Positions 24,934-33,709 of a stretch of 64,000 nt of DNA are shown one piece after another. The first letter of the stretch is position 1, and each line of letters opens with the position of its first letter. The notes under the pieces are model-generated. The model was not told the origin of the DNA. It made no database searches and saw only the letters and a list, made by a program, of their open reading frames with translations. The translations under genes were made by a program, and so were the position numbers. This DNA is from Haemophilus parainfluenzae (GTDB taxonomy: Bacteria > Pseudomonadota > Gammaproteobacteria > Enterobacterales > Pasteurellaceae): positions 310,001 through 374,000 of the forward strand of contig NZ_CP127167.1 of NCBI RefSeq assembly GCF_036288925.1. Direction: 5' to 3'.

Positions 24934-25305
24934 ATGATGAAAAAATTATTCACAGCAGTACTTTCTGCGGCAGCGATTGCTGTACCTTTTTTTGCTTCTG
25001 CGAATACTGCGCCACAAACAGAACAAAGTGCAGTACAACTAGAAAAAGCAAAAGGCGTTTGGATTGATGTGCGTTCAGCGGAGGAATTTAACTCTGGACA
25101 TTTACAAGATGCGGTAAATATTCCACATGATAAAATTGTTGAAGGCGTTAAAGCGCTTGGATCAGATAAAGATGCACCAATCAATCTTTATTGTCGTAGT
25201 GGTCGCCGTGCGGAAGCCGCACTCACTGAGTTGAAAAATGCAGGCTATACCAATGTAACCAACCATGGTGGTTATGAAGATTTGGTTAAAAAAGGTTTGA
25301 AATAA
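24934..25305 (+). CDS. pspE: Periplasmic rhodanese (PspE-like sulfurtransferase)
   Basis: A 123-residue single-domain rhodanese that moves sulfur from thiosulfate to acceptors such as cyanide or thiols. A signal peptide (KKLFTAVLSAAAIAVPFFASA) precedes the domain, so it acts in the periplasm. WIDVRSAEEFNSGHLQDAVNIPH starts the fold, and the active-site loop is YCRSGRRAE with the catalytic Cys near residue 88. GGAG lies just upstream of the paired ATGATG. First host gene after the prophage; a strong terminator follows. Confidence 0.9.
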   Translation: MMKKLFTAVLSAAAIAVPFFASANTAPQTEQSAVQLEKAKGVWIDVRSAEEFNSGHLQDAVNIPHDKIVEGVKALGSDKDAPINLYCRSGRRAEAALTELKNAGYTNVTNHGGYEDLVKKGLK

Positions 25306-25324
25306 ACAACATATTATTTAAAGC

Positions 25325-25354
25325 AAAAATCCCCTAGAGCAGTAGGGGATTTTT
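25325..25354 (+). terminator. Terminator after rhodanese
   Basis: Inverted repeat AAAATCCCCTA/TAGGGGATTTT around a 6-nt loop, followed by T-rich sequence. Confidence 0.85.
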
Positions 25355-25364
25355 ATTATAAAGT

Positions 25365-25664
25365 GATCTGCCCTCCAAAAGTTGGACAGGTTAGTTAACT
25401 TAAATATTGAGCTCGGTATTGCACTGGGCTCAATCCTTTGAAAGCAAGTTTAATGTGTTTTTGGTTGTAATACACTAAATATTCTTCAATTTCAGCCTGT
25501 AATTCAGCGATTGAATGATAAGTTCGTGAGTAAAAACACGCTGATTTTAGTATCGCAAAAAAACTTTCAATCGGCTGGTCTCTTTTGCGCCACGAATAAA
25601 TTCCTTCGCCAGCATATTGGAAGAGCCGTGTTTGTTTCCGCTGCTCTTTAAAACCAGAGTCTTC
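25365..25664 (-). mobile_element. IS3-family (IS150 group) remnant, transposase C-terminus
   Basis: On the minus strand the last ~90 codons of an orfB-type transposase are readable, with PIESFFAILKSACFYSR (catalytic Glu region), EEYLVYYNQKHIKLAFKGLSPVQYRAQ and a stop at 25395. The terminal inverted repeat TGATCTGCCCTCCAAAAGT begins near 25364-25366 and is closely related to the ends of the complete element at 61273. The N-terminal half and other end are missing; the break coincides with the end of the decarboxylase gene. Confidence 0.8.
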
Positions 25665-26424
25665 ATAAGCTCAGATACTCCTCATCGATGACCGGTTCAC
25701 ACCATTCGTTCGAGGCGTTCTCTCCCTCGATCTCAAAGGCAAGATGTGAAAACCAGCTGTCCTTCTGGGCTCCATGCCAATGCTTTACATTCGCCGGAAT
25801 ATGAATCACTGTACCGGGAAGGATCTCCTGCGCAGGCTTACCTTCTTCCTGATACCAGCCTTTTCCGCCGACACCGATCAACATCTGGCCGCCGCCTTTT
25901 GATGCATGATGGATATGCCAGTTGTTTCGGCAGCCCGGTTCGAAGGTCACGTTGAAGATCATCACCTGCTCTGTTGATACGGGAGCCAGATAGCTCTGTC
26001 CGACGAAATACTGAGCAAAGCCGTCGTTGGGGTCGCCAATAGGGAAGAAGATCTCCTTCTGGAATCTTTCCTTCTCCGTCAGCGGTTCCATTCCCTCATC
26101 ATAAATACCGTTCGCTTTCGCAAGATTAAAAACCGCCCAGGCCTTCGGCCAGCCAGCGTAAAAAGCAACATGCGTCACGATGGCCGCAAACTACTGCTTC
26201 GTCACACCGTGTGCTTTCGCGTTCTGAATGTGGTAGACGAGAGAGGAATCCGTTATGCCCTGCGACATCAGTGCCACCATCGTGATTACGCAGCGGGTCT
26301 TCAGATCAATATCCTGATTGTTCCAGTTTTCACCGAATAGCACATCATCATTAAAATGGGCAAACTCCGGAGCGAACTCTCCCAGTGCCTTTCTTCCGGC
26401 TGTTTGTACGATTTTTTCTGACAT
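25663..26424 (-). pseudogene. Carboxymuconolactone decarboxylase-cupin gene with in-frame amber stop
   Basis: Two consecutive frames on the minus strand form one gene interrupted only by TAG at 26191-26193, in the codon run AAG CAG TAG TTT GCG. The N-terminal part (MSEKIVQTAGRKALGEFAPEF) plus the segment after the stop (THVAFYAGWPKAWAVF) is a carboxymuconolactone decarboxylase-like domain. The C-terminal part is a cupin with NNWHIHHA and VKHWHGA metal-ligand motifs. The start at 26424 has GGAGGA upstream. Base composition is GC-richer than the core, indicating acquisition. It could also be restarted or suppressed, or the stop could be a sequencing error. Confidence 0.8.
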
Positions 26425-26480
26425 GAATTTGTCCTCCATATTTCTGTTATGTCTGTTATGGTCAACTTTTTTGAGCGATT

Positions 26481-26515
26481 AAGCCCTTTTCTAGTTGTTA
26501 GAAAAGGGGCTTTCA
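26481..26515. terminator. Bidirectional-looking hairpin terminator
   Basis: AAGCCCTTTTCTA/TTAGAAAAGGGGCTT with one bulged G and a 4-nt loop. It lies between the aldo/keto reductase and decarboxylase genes, both on the minus strand, so it would separate their transcripts. Confidence 0.6.
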
Positions 26516-26580
26516 ACGAAATAAAAACAAGAAAGTAGTTTGAGCCGTTTAGATTTTATCCACTACTATTCTCGCTACTC

Positions 26581-27429
26581 TTATACGCCCGTTTTCCACG
26601 CGTAGATGCGTTTCAAATTATCCACCGTGTCGTGATTTATGATGGCGGCGAACGTACCGTCCAGTTTGGCAATTTCTGCTTTGTCTTCATCGCTGAGGGC
26701 AAAGTCAAAGACATTCAAGTTTTCCGCCATGCGTTCAGGTTTGGTGGATTTTGCCAACACGATGATGTCGCGATCAATCAGCCAGCGGGTAATCACCTGC
26801 GCCACGGATTTGCCGTATTTCACGCCAATTTTGCTTAACACAGGATTGTGGAAAATATCGTTTTGGCCTTCGGCAAACGGCCCCCACGCTTCCACGGCGA
26901 TGCCTTCGGCCTGCAAAGCGGCAACGGCTTCGGTTTTTTGTTGGAACGGATTGATTTCAATCTGATTGGCTTGCGGCATCACTTTATTGAACAGCCCCAA
27001 ATCCACCGCGCGTACGGGCGAAAAATTGCTCACGCCGATGGCGCGGATTTTGCCGGCTGCCTGATATTCTTCCAGCGCGCGCCATGTGCCGTGGCTGTCG
27101 CCGTAAGGCTGATGAATCAGCACCATATCGATATAATCCAAATTCAGACGGCTTAATGAACGATCCAGCGAGGCTTTAGCGGCTTCATAGCCGAAATTTT
27201 CCACCCAAATTTTGGTGGTAACGAACAATTCTTCGCGCGCCACACCGCTGTTTTTAATCCCCAAACCGACTTCGGTTTCATTTATATAAGCCTGCGCGGT
27301 GTCGATGTGACGGTAACCCGCCTTGATGGCGGCAATCACAGCTTGTTCCGTTTCTTCGGGCGGAATTTGAAATACGCCGAAACCGAGCACAGGAATTTTT
27401 ACGCCATTGTTTAATGTGATATTTTGCAT
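26581..27429 (-). CDS. Aldo/keto reductase (DkgA-like)
   Basis: A 282-residue NADPH-dependent reductase of aldehydes or ketones with a TIM-barrel fold. The catalytic tetrad is visible: Asp in HIDTAQAY, Tyr in the same motif, Lys in VTTKIWV and His in VLIHQPYG. IGVSNFSP and the C-terminal AKSTKPERM cofactor loop are typical. Higher G+C than the core genes and the divergent LysR partner suggest a unit acquired with it, probably from Neisseria. Substrate not predictable. Confidence 0.9.
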   Translation of the reverse strand: MQNITLNNGVKIPVLGFGVFQIPPEETEQAVIAAIKAGYRHIDTAQAYINETEVGLGIKNSGVAREELFVTTKIWVENFGYEAAKASLDRSLSRLNLDYIDMVLIHQPYGDSHGTWRALEEYQAAGKIRAIGVSNFSPVRAVDLGLFNKVMPQANQIEINPFQQKTEAVAALQAEGIAVEAWGPFAEGQNDIFHNPVLSKIGVKYGKSVAQVITRWLIDRDIIVLAKSTKPERMAENLNVFDFALSDEDKAEIAKLDGTFAAIINHDTVDNLKRIYAWKTGV

Positions 27430-27557
27430 GATATTGTCTCCTGTTTGTTCTCATGAAAGTGTAGCCATTTTACCCCGCGTTTTTATTGAGATAAATTAGG
27501 CTTTGTTTTATGATGTCGTGAATTAAATTCACTAATCAGCTAAAACGGGGCGGGAAA

Positions 27558-28448
27558 ATGCAGAACTTTAACGAACTGAATTATTTTTTGACACTCGCAC
27601 AAACGCAGAGTTTTGTAAAAGCGGGACAGCTTTTGGGGATTTCTTCTTCGGCGTTGAGCCATAGCATGAAAAATTTAGAAACGCGGCTGAACCTGCGCTT
27701 GTTCAACCGCACGACACGCAATGTGTCACTAACCGAAGCTGGGCAGCAGCTTTTCGACCAACTTTCCCCGCTTTATCAAGCCATAAACCAAGAAGTCGAT
27801 GCATTAAACGATTTTTTGAATACGCCATCGGGATTGATTCGTATCAATGCCTCTGCAGTGGCGGCGGAAGCGGTGTTGTACCCGAAATTAAAGCCGATTT
27901 TGAACCAATACCCGAAAATCCGTTTGGAGATCGTGGTGGACGACCGCTTGGCGGACATTGTGAAAGAAGGGTTTGATATGGGCGTGCGGCTGGGCAACGA
28001 TGTGGCAAAAGAGATGATTGCCGTGCCGATTTCCGCACCGTTCAAAATGGCGTTGGTCGCCTCACCCGATTATTTGGTGCAATACGGTTCGCCGAAAAAT
28101 ATTGACGATTTGCAGAAGCACCGCCTTATCGGCACAAAGCTCTCCGCCGAACACGGCTCGGAGATGCAGTGGGAATTCAAATACAAAAAAGAGCTGATTA
28201 CCTTCACGCCCAAATCGCAGTTTTCCACCAATAATCATCTGCGTCTGCAAGCCGTTTCAGACGGACTCGGCATCACTTGGCTGCCGCATATCATCGCCGC
28301 AGACGCGCTCCATTCCGGGCAACTGGTCGAGCTGTTGCCCGAGTACGCCATCACTTACGATCCGTTTTACCTCTATTACCCCAGCCGTCGCAGGCATTCG
28401 AATGCGTTTAAGTTGATTGTGGATGCGCTAAAAGTAAAAGCCGTCTGA
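27558..28448 (+). CDS. LysR-type transcriptional regulator
   Basis: A 296-residue LysR regulator. The N-terminal winged helix reads FNELNYFLTLAQTQSFVKAGQLLGISSSALSHSMKNLE, and the C-terminal two-thirds are the effector-binding domain. It is divergent from the aldo/keto reductase with a 128-bp shared promoter region, so it most likely controls that gene. Its stop codon lies inside a neisserial uptake sequence that doubles as terminator, strong evidence of neisserial origin. Confidence 0.92.
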   Translation: MQNFNELNYFLTLAQTQSFVKAGQLLGISSSALSHSMKNLETRLNLRLFNRTTRNVSLTEAGQQLFDQLSPLYQAINQEVDALNDFLNTPSGLIRINASAVAAEAVLYPKLKPILNQYPKIRLEIVVDDRLADIVKEGFDMGVRLGNDVAKEMIAVPISAPFKMALVASPDYLVQYGSPKNIDDLQKHRLIGTKLSAEHGSEMQWEFKYKKELITFTPKSQFSTNNHLRLQAVSDGLGITWLPHIIAADALHSGQLVELLPEYAITYDPFYLYYPSRRRHSNAFKLIVDALKVKAV

Positions 28449-28467
28449 AATTTCAGACGGCTTTTTT
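28440..28467 (+). terminator. Terminator made of paired Neisseria uptake sequences
   Basis: GCCGTCTGAAA/TTTCAGACGGC, a perfect 11-bp palindromic pair followed by six T. The 10-mer GCCGTCTGAA is the core of the neisserial DNA uptake sequence, which in Neisseria commonly occurs in this terminator form. It is foreign to Haemophilus, whose signal is AAGTGCGGT. Confidence 0.92.
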
Positions 28468-28497
28468 CATAACAAAGTACGGTCAGATTTTCGTTTA

Positions 28498-29292
28498 CTA
28501 AATACAATAATCTTCCTTTAATAAATGACGATAGGCATAAAGATAAGATGCACCGACAAATGCTGCACCACCCGTGACATTGCCTAAAAAGACAGGAATC
28601 ATATTGAAGAAGAATTGGCTCCAAGTCACATTAGCACCAGCAAAAATCCCGGCAGGAATAATAAACATATTAGCGACAAAGTGTTGTAATCCGATAAGCA
28701 CAAAAATCATCACTGGGAACCACATGGCGAGAATACGACCAGAGGTTTGTTTGGCACCAAAATAGAACCAAATACCCATGCAGACCATCCAGTTACAGGC
28801 AATAGCAGAAATAAAGGCACGACCAAAATCCATTTGCACTTTAGCTTCGGCAATAGCAATGGTTTTAGCAGAGGCAGCACCTTCTGATAAACCGACATAA
28901 TGCCCTAAGAAATAGGCCATAAACAGCGCACCGAGCAGGTTACCCAAACTCACGACAATCCAGTTACGAAATAATTTTTTAAGGCTTACTCTTTTGGTTA
29001 AACGGCCTAATGCCATCATCATCATATTTCCCGTGGCTAATTCACCACCACCGATTAGAATACAAATTAAACAAATCGGAAACACGGCCGCACCAAGTAA
29101 TGTCGCCAGCCCTCCCCACTCAGGAGGAATACCACTCACGACTTTTAAATAGGCCATATAACCAAAACTCACATAGCCGCCACCTAAAAAACTTAAAATA
29201 GAGAGTGTTTTTAGGTGTCCTTGCGACTTAGCATAACTTTTATCAATAACATCTTGTAAGATTTCGTGGGGATAAAGATCGCGATGCTGCAT
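28498..29292 (-). CDS. Formate/nitrite transporter family channel (FocA/NirC type)
   Basis: A 264-residue pentameric anion channel family protein with six membrane helices. Features: YFGYMAYLK-like helix 1 (GGGYVSFGYMAY), GGGELATGNMMMM and NWIVVSLGNLLGALF, plus FVANMFIIPAGIFAG, which matches the NxxxxP-type family signature. The ATG at 29292 with AGAGG is preferred over an upstream extension that reads as non-conserved sequence. Substrate (formate, nitrite or other) cannot be assigned by sight. Confidence 0.85.
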   Translation of the reverse strand: MQHRDLYPHEILQDVIDKSYAKSQGHLKTLSILSFLGGGYVSFGYMAYLKVVSGIPPEWGGLATLLGAAVFPICLICILIGGGELATGNMMMMALGRLTKRVSLKKLFRNWIVVSLGNLLGALFMAYFLGHYVGLSEGAASAKTIAIAEAKVQMDFGRAFISAIACNWMVCMGIWFYFGAKQTSGRILAMWFPVMIFVLIGLQHFVANMFIIPAGIFAGANVTWSQFFFNMIPVFLGNVTGGAAFVGASYLYAYRHLLKEDYCI

Positions 29293-29511
29293 AGTTGTAC
29301 CTCTAGTGAAAATAAGACGGTAAAAATGTAGCAAAGCACATAGCAAAACCGAAAGAATTGTTAAATATATGTACTGATTTTTAGTTATAACGAAATTGAA
29401 TAATAATCCGAACCTAAAATTAGGTGTCTAGGTTCTTTTTTTGAGGGCAAAGTGCGGTCGGTGGGAACAATATCGCCCAAGTTAGAAACGATATAAGGGA
29501 AACATCGTCTA

Positions 29512-30102
29512 TTACATTTTTCTATAAATCAAAATCCGCGTAAATTCAGTCGGGTAGTCCAATCTGAATGTCATACCGGGTGAATGGTAGAGACGAAACT
29601 CAACGGTAACGTTAGGGTATTTATCGATAGAAAATTCATAGGAAGTGAAAAAATATGTGGTCTCATCAAAAGCCGTTTTCAGTGTTTCTGATTTTTCCTC
29701 ACTTTTTTTAAGATTCAGATGAAAGTATTTTGTCAATTCATCTTTGTCAAATAGGATATTTATTGAACCTTCACTTTCATCCCAATAGAGATTAAGTTTT
29801 GTATTCTGTTTTAACTCTTTAGGTACAACCAAATGAACTTTTGATTTTTCCAAAGTGTAGATTGTATAACCGTTTTTCATGTTTGTATGAGTAAGAACCT
29901 TGATATTCCTACGTTTATATTGCAATGAATCAGGATCAATAGATTGTTTTTTCTCCATAATTTCAGATGCTATATCAATCATTTCTGCTAAATAAGCTTT
30001 TTCCAATTGGATTTCTGTTTGTGTCATGGAAAATATATTTTGCGAATAGAACAATAAAAAAATAACAGATAATTTCGAAAGGATTTGTTTAAAATTTTCC
30101 AT
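29512..30102 (-). CDS. Hypothetical secreted protein
   Basis: A 196-residue AT-rich gene. It has a signal peptide (LSKLSVIFLLFYSQNIFS) followed by a mature chain of about 170 residues with alternating charged and aromatic residues, consistent with a small beta-rich exported protein. No family recognised. A ribosome-binding site (AGGAG) precedes the ATG. It is isolated between the anion channel and a gene-poor stretch, and its composition suggests accessory DNA. Confidence 0.65.
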   Translation of the reverse strand: MENFKQILSKLSVIFLLFYSQNIFSMTQTEIQLEKAYLAEMIDIASEIMEKKQSIDPDSLQYKRRNIKVLTHTNMKNGYTIYTLEKSKVHLVVPKELKQNTKLNLYWDESEGSINILFDKDELTKYFHLNLKKSEEKSETLKTAFDETTYFFTSYEFSIDKYPNVTVEFRLYHSPGMTFRLDYPTEFTRILIYRKM

Positions 30103-30652
30103 ATATTCTTACTCCTGAAGATGTTCAAAGGAAATAAAGCAAAGATACATCGTTTTCTTTTTCCTGATTCGAGTGATGTTGCCCATCTAAGAAATGTTCT
30201 CCTTGAGATCTATACTATTTTCCAGTATTCAAATAAAGATATATTAAATTCGGATGCGGTGCAATAAATTGAATATTTATTGCGTTTTAGCGCTTGAACG
30301 AGATAAGGCGCACGAATAATTGATGTCAAAATGAGAGATAAAAAAGAGACCTTTCAATGAAAGGTCTCTCTTCATAAAACAATGTTATATGAATAATTTG
30401 TAAAAAATCTCCAAAATTATGCAGGATTTGGGTGTTTGCAAATTAAAATAACTTATTTTGCCTTCAATTTTTAACCAGTCAAATTTACCATTTTTGCGCC
30501 GTAAAGCCCCGTTCTTCAGGTTGGGGATATAGCTTTTTTGACTTTTTCTCTTGCCCACTCTTCGTATTGGGAAGTTTGATTTTTAACTGGTTTTAAATTC
30601 ATTTTGCTATGATATTCTGTTTAAGGTTTTTATTATTATACCTAATGAATGT
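30103..30652. other. Gene-poor stretch with terminator and IS200/IS605-like hairpin
   Basis: About 550 bp with no convincing complete gene. It contains a strong hairpin at 30344-30372 and the sequence CCCC-GTTCTTCAGGTT-GGGG at 30507-30526, which resembles an IS200/IS605 end hairpin. On the minus strand a 28-codon frame from 30604 (SQYEEWAREKVKKA, then stop) may be a truncated antitoxin-like gene, but I cannot name it. Confidence 0.45.
30345..30372. terminator. Hairpin terminator
   Basis: Perfect 11-bp stem AGAGACCTTTC/GAAAGGTCTCT with a 3-nt loop AAT. It is flanked by AAAA on the left and CTT on the right, so it would work best for leftward transcription. Confidence 0.7.
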
Positions 30653-30796
30653 TTAAATTGGGGTGTTCACGCAAAAACACATTGACTGCTTTAAATCCGT
30701 ATGTGGTACTGTGGTGATGGTTATTTTATTTTCTGATATTTCAAAAGCTTGCGGCTCTCTTGTCCAGACAAGTGATTTGGGATGGAATGTGTGCAT
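30653..30796 (-). pseudogene. Truncated DUF1349-like gene
   Basis: A 47-residue frame with a good AGGAG ribosome-binding site before ATG 30796. It begins MHTFHPKSLVWTREPQAFEI, similar to the start of DUF1349 proteins (normally about 190 residues), then diverges after PHTDL and stops. It appears to be the 5' stub of a deleted gene. Confidence 0.5.
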
Positions 30797-30902
30797 TATT
30801 ACTCCTGAGTAATGAGACTGTATTATAGTAAAGATTTCATACATATTGAAAAACAAGCGGTAGGATTTTGAGAAAAATTTGCAAATTATTTTTTCAAATC
30901 CC

Positions 30903-30933
30903 TTGAGCTTAACCCTAGGTTAAGCTTTAACAT
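30903..30933 (+). promoter_or_regulatory. MerR/CueR-type promoter with 19-bp spacer
   Basis: -35 TTGAGC (30903-30908) and -10 TAACAT (30928-30933) are separated by 19 bp. A perfect dyad CTTAACC-CTA-GGTTAAG (30908-30924) lies between them. An over-long spacer with a central dyad is the hallmark of MerR-family metal-responsive promoters. It drives the copper operon below. No MerR-family regulator is encoded nearby. Confidence 0.75.
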
Positions 30934-30971
30934 GATGTCCATTCAATCTCAATAAAAAATAAGGACATCTT

Positions 30972-31427
30972 ATGAAATTACATAAATTCACCCGCTCATT
31001 GTTGCTTTTAAGTTTAGGCATAACCGCTTTTGCTCAAGCACAAACACTTTCTATGGAAGTGTGGAAAAGCCCGACTTGTGGCTGTTGTAATGAATGGATC
31101 AGCTATATGCAGAAAAACGGTTTTGAGGTTAAAGTCAACGAAACAGGCAATTATGATGCTCATAAGCGCTTTAACATTAAATATGAACATGCTTCTTGCC
31201 ACACAGCCGTGATTGATGGCTATGTGATTGAAGGACATGTACCTGCTGAGGATATCAAACGTTTACTCGCAGAAAAACCCGATGCAATAGGCTTGTCTGC
31301 ACCGGGAATGCCAATTGGTTCACCAGGTATGGACGGTGAAGCATACGGCGGACGCAAAGATCCTTATGATGTTGTTTTGATTAAGAAAAACGGTGAAAGT
31401 GAAGTGTTTAAATCCTATAACCAATAG
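30972..31427 (+). CDS. DUF411 periplasmic copper-associated protein
   Basis: A 151-residue exported protein (signal peptide MKLHKFTRSLLLLSLGITAFAQA). The DUF411 core carries WKSPTCGCCNEW, a CxCC metal- or redox-type motif, plus HASCHTAVIDGYVIEGHVPA. DUF411 proteins accompany copper-resistance genes and are thought to bind or handle copper in the periplasm. It lies 11 bp upstream of the multicopper oxidase, under the same MerR-type promoter. Confidence 0.85.
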   Translation: MKLHKFTRSLLLLSLGITAFAQAQTLSMEVWKSPTCGCCNEWISYMQKNGFEVKVNETGNYDAHKRFNIKYEHASCHTAVIDGYVIEGHVPAEDIKRLLAEKPDAIGLSAPGMPIGSPGMDGEAYGGRKDPYDVVLIKKNGESEVFKSYNQ

Positions 31428-31438
31428 GGGGGGAAAGA

Positions 31439-32986
31439 ATGAAACGTCGAGATTTTTTACGTTATGGAATTGGAATTAGCTTAGCCAGTAGCTCGCTTTA
31501 TAGCCTTGCGAATATGATGAACCACGCACAACATGGCAATATGGCGATGATGCATTCAGTACCTACTGGCCTAATGCCAACTGAGGCAATGCCTTCAGGT
31601 TTATCGCTTAATGGGATATTACCAAAACTTGCTAATCAATCGACTCAAGCTGGACTGTTCAAAGCCACTTTAAAAGCAGAGCCAATTAAAATTCGCCTCG
31701 CAGACAATAAAGAAACGGAATTTTGGGCTTATAACGGACAACTACCAGGGCCACAAATTGAAGTATTTGAAGGCGATGCCGTAGAAATTGAATTTATCAA
31801 TCACCTACCACAACCCTCAACAGTACATTGGCACGGCTTAGATGTACCAAATGAAGCGGATGGTAACCCGATGGATATGGTTGAACCGCAAGGGAAAAAA
31901 GTCTATCGCTTTACGCTACCTCAAGGCAGTGCTGGGACATATTGGTACCACCCTCATCCACATGACCATGTTTCCGAACAAGTCTATAAAGGCTTAGCAG
32001 GCACTTTCGTTGTTAAAGCGAAAAATGATCCGCTTGCACACCTTCCTGAACAACATTGGGTGATTTCCGATCTGCGTTTAAATGCCGATGGCACCATTCC
32101 AGCAAACACGATGTTAGATTGGATGAACGGTCGTGAGGGTGAATTTGTGTTAATCAACGGTCAATATCAGCCCCAGATTCAAGTGAAAACGAATGAAAGA
32201 ATCCGTCTTTGGAATGCCACTAGCGCTCGTTATTTTCGTTTAAACATTCCAGGGGTGAAATGGATTGTGGTGGGTACCGAAGGTGGTTTACTTGAAAAAC
32301 CTCGCTCGCCTGTTGATGAACTGCTACTTACACCAGCCGAACGCGTTGAAGTGATTATGGTGGGTGAAACGCAAGGAACAGTCAATTTACAAAGCGGTTA
32401 TTATGATCGCCGTAAGATGATGGTGCAAGAACAGCCTAAAGATCTCACTTTAGCCACAATTCAGGTGAAATCAGAACCTGTTCAGTTACCTGAAAGCTTA
32501 AGGTCCTTCCCTAACTGGGATGAGCCAAAGCAGGTTCGCCAAATTCGCTTTAGTGAAAAAATGATGAACCATACGAATATGCCAATGATGAATCACGGTA
32601 CACATCACGCTACTACAACACCAACGGACAACCCTATTCCACCAATGATGAATGGTATGTTCTTAATCAACGGTCAAACCTTTGATATGAACCGTATTGA
32701 TTTTGTTGCCAAATTGAATGAAGTGGAACAGTGGGAAATTTTCAATGAAAGCCATATGGATCATCCGTTCCATTTGCACGGCACTCAATTTGAAGTGATT
32801 CAACATACATTAAACGGCAAAACCTTCAAGCCAGAAGGCAGGGCGTTAAAAGATGTAGTCAATTTGCGCCCTTATGAAAAAGTGATTATTCGCTTTAAGC
32901 AAGGACACACTGGGTTGAAAATGTACCATTGCCATATTTTGGAACATGAAAATCTCGGTATGATGGGGATGTTTAAAGTGGAATAG
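31439..32986 (+). CDS. Multicopper oxidase, CopA/CueO-like copper resistance
   Basis: A 515-residue periplasmic Cu(I) oxidase. The N-terminus has a twin-arginine signal (KRRDFLRYGIGISLASSS). Copper ligands are visible in order: HWHGLD (about 130), WYHPHPHDH (about 170), HPFHLHGTQF (about 441) and YHCHILEHENLGMM (about 495). Met-rich segments near the N-terminus and between domains (MMNHTNMPMMNHGTHH) are typical for copper-handling members. Operon with the DUF411 gene. Confidence 0.92.
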   Translation: MKRRDFLRYGIGISLASSSLYSLANMMNHAQHGNMAMMHSVPTGLMPTEAMPSGLSLNGILPKLANQSTQAGLFKATLKAEPIKIRLADNKETEFWAYNGQLPGPQIEVFEGDAVEIEFINHLPQPSTVHWHGLDVPNEADGNPMDMVEPQGKKVYRFTLPQGSAGTYWYHPHPHDHVSEQVYKGLAGTFVVKAKNDPLAHLPEQHWVISDLRLNADGTIPANTMLDWMNGREGEFVLINGQYQPQIQVKTNERIRLWNATSARYFRLNIPGVKWIVVGTEGGLLEKPRSPVDELLLTPAERVEVIMVGETQGTVNLQSGYYDRRKMMVQEQPKDLTLATIQVKSEPVQLPESLRSFPNWDEPKQVRQIRFSEKMMNHTNMPMMNHGTHHATTTPTDNPIPPMMNGMFLINGQTFDMNRIDFVAKLNEVEQWEIFNESHMDHPFHLHGTQFEVIQHTLNGKTFKPEGRALKDVVNLRPYEKVIIRFKQGHTGLKMYHCHILEHENLGMMGMFKVE

Positions 32987-33079
32987 TGGTATCTAACCAT
33001 AAAAAACAGAGGGATTTTCGTGAAAATTTGTAAATCGCGAAAATCCCACTGCGTATTGATAATCTTGTACCAATACAAT

Positions 33080-33547
33080 TCAGAATGGAATGTTATCATC
33101 AAATGCGTCCATTGGTGGCTCAGCTTGTGGCGCTGGCGCAGATTGTGCTGGACGAGATTGATAGCTTGGTTGTGGTGCTGATTGTGCAGGTGTATAACCG
33201 CCCATCTCTTGATTACGACCACCTAACATTTGTAAGTTATCACCCTGGATTTCAGTGGTGTAACGATCTTGGCCGTTGTTATCTTGCCATTTACGGGTTT
33301 TTAAACGACCTTCAACATAAACTTGTGAACCTTTGCGTAAGTATTGACCCGCAATTTCCGCTAAACGACGATATAACACGATGCGGTGCCATTCGGTCAC
33401 TTCACGACGTTCACCTGTGTTTTTATCTGTCCAGCTTTCACTTGTTGCCACGCTGATATTTGCTACCGCTTCGCCATTTGGCATCGTGCGGATTTCAGGA
33501 TCATTACCTAAATTACCCACGATGATTACTTTATTAATACCTGCCAT
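33080..33547 (-). CDS. ssb: Single-stranded DNA-binding protein
   Basis: A 155-residue SSB acting in replication, repair and recombination. The N-terminal OB fold ([20 protein letters not shown] ... [19 protein letters not shown]) covers residues 1-110. A Gln/Pro-rich linker follows, then the acidic tip [10 protein letters not shown] that recruits partner proteins. Divergent from uvrA with a LexA-type box in the shared promoter region, the arrangement found in E. coli. Confidence 0.97.
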   Translation of the reverse strand: MAGINKVIIVGNLGNDPEIRTMPNGEAVANISVATSESWTDKNTGERREVTEWHRIVLYRRLAEIAGQYLRKGSQVYVEGRLKTRKWQDNNGQDRYTTEIQGDNLQMLGGRNQEMGGYTPAQSAPQPSYQSRPAQSAPAPQAEPPMDAFDDNIPF

Positions 33548-33628
33548 AGAATCCTCTATATTTTAGAAATAAGATGAAAAATTTTGGCTATTTTGCCTTA
33601 AAAGAAACAAAAGATCCATAAAAATTAA

Positions 33629-33644
33629 CTGGATATTTGCACAG
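33629..33644. promoter_or_regulatory. LexA (SOS) box between ssb and uvrA
   Basis: CTG-N10-CAG (CTGGATATTTGCACAG) located 66 bp before the uvrA start. The spacing fits the gamma-proteobacterial LexA consensus and the position fits SOS control of uvrA. Confidence 0.7.
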
Positions 33645-33709
33645 ATATTGAAATATGCGATAATGGTCACAATTTTTGAATTTATTTTCTTAAGGCAATC
33701 GCTTTTTCT

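Noticed and set aside
30085..30267. 60-codon frame after the unknown secreted protein
   Set aside because: No ribosome-binding site, AT-rich, no recognisable features; counted as part of a gene-poor gap.
32872..33222. Antisense frame bridging the multicopper oxidase and ssb
   Set aside because: It spans two real genes and their intergenic region, with no domain pattern.
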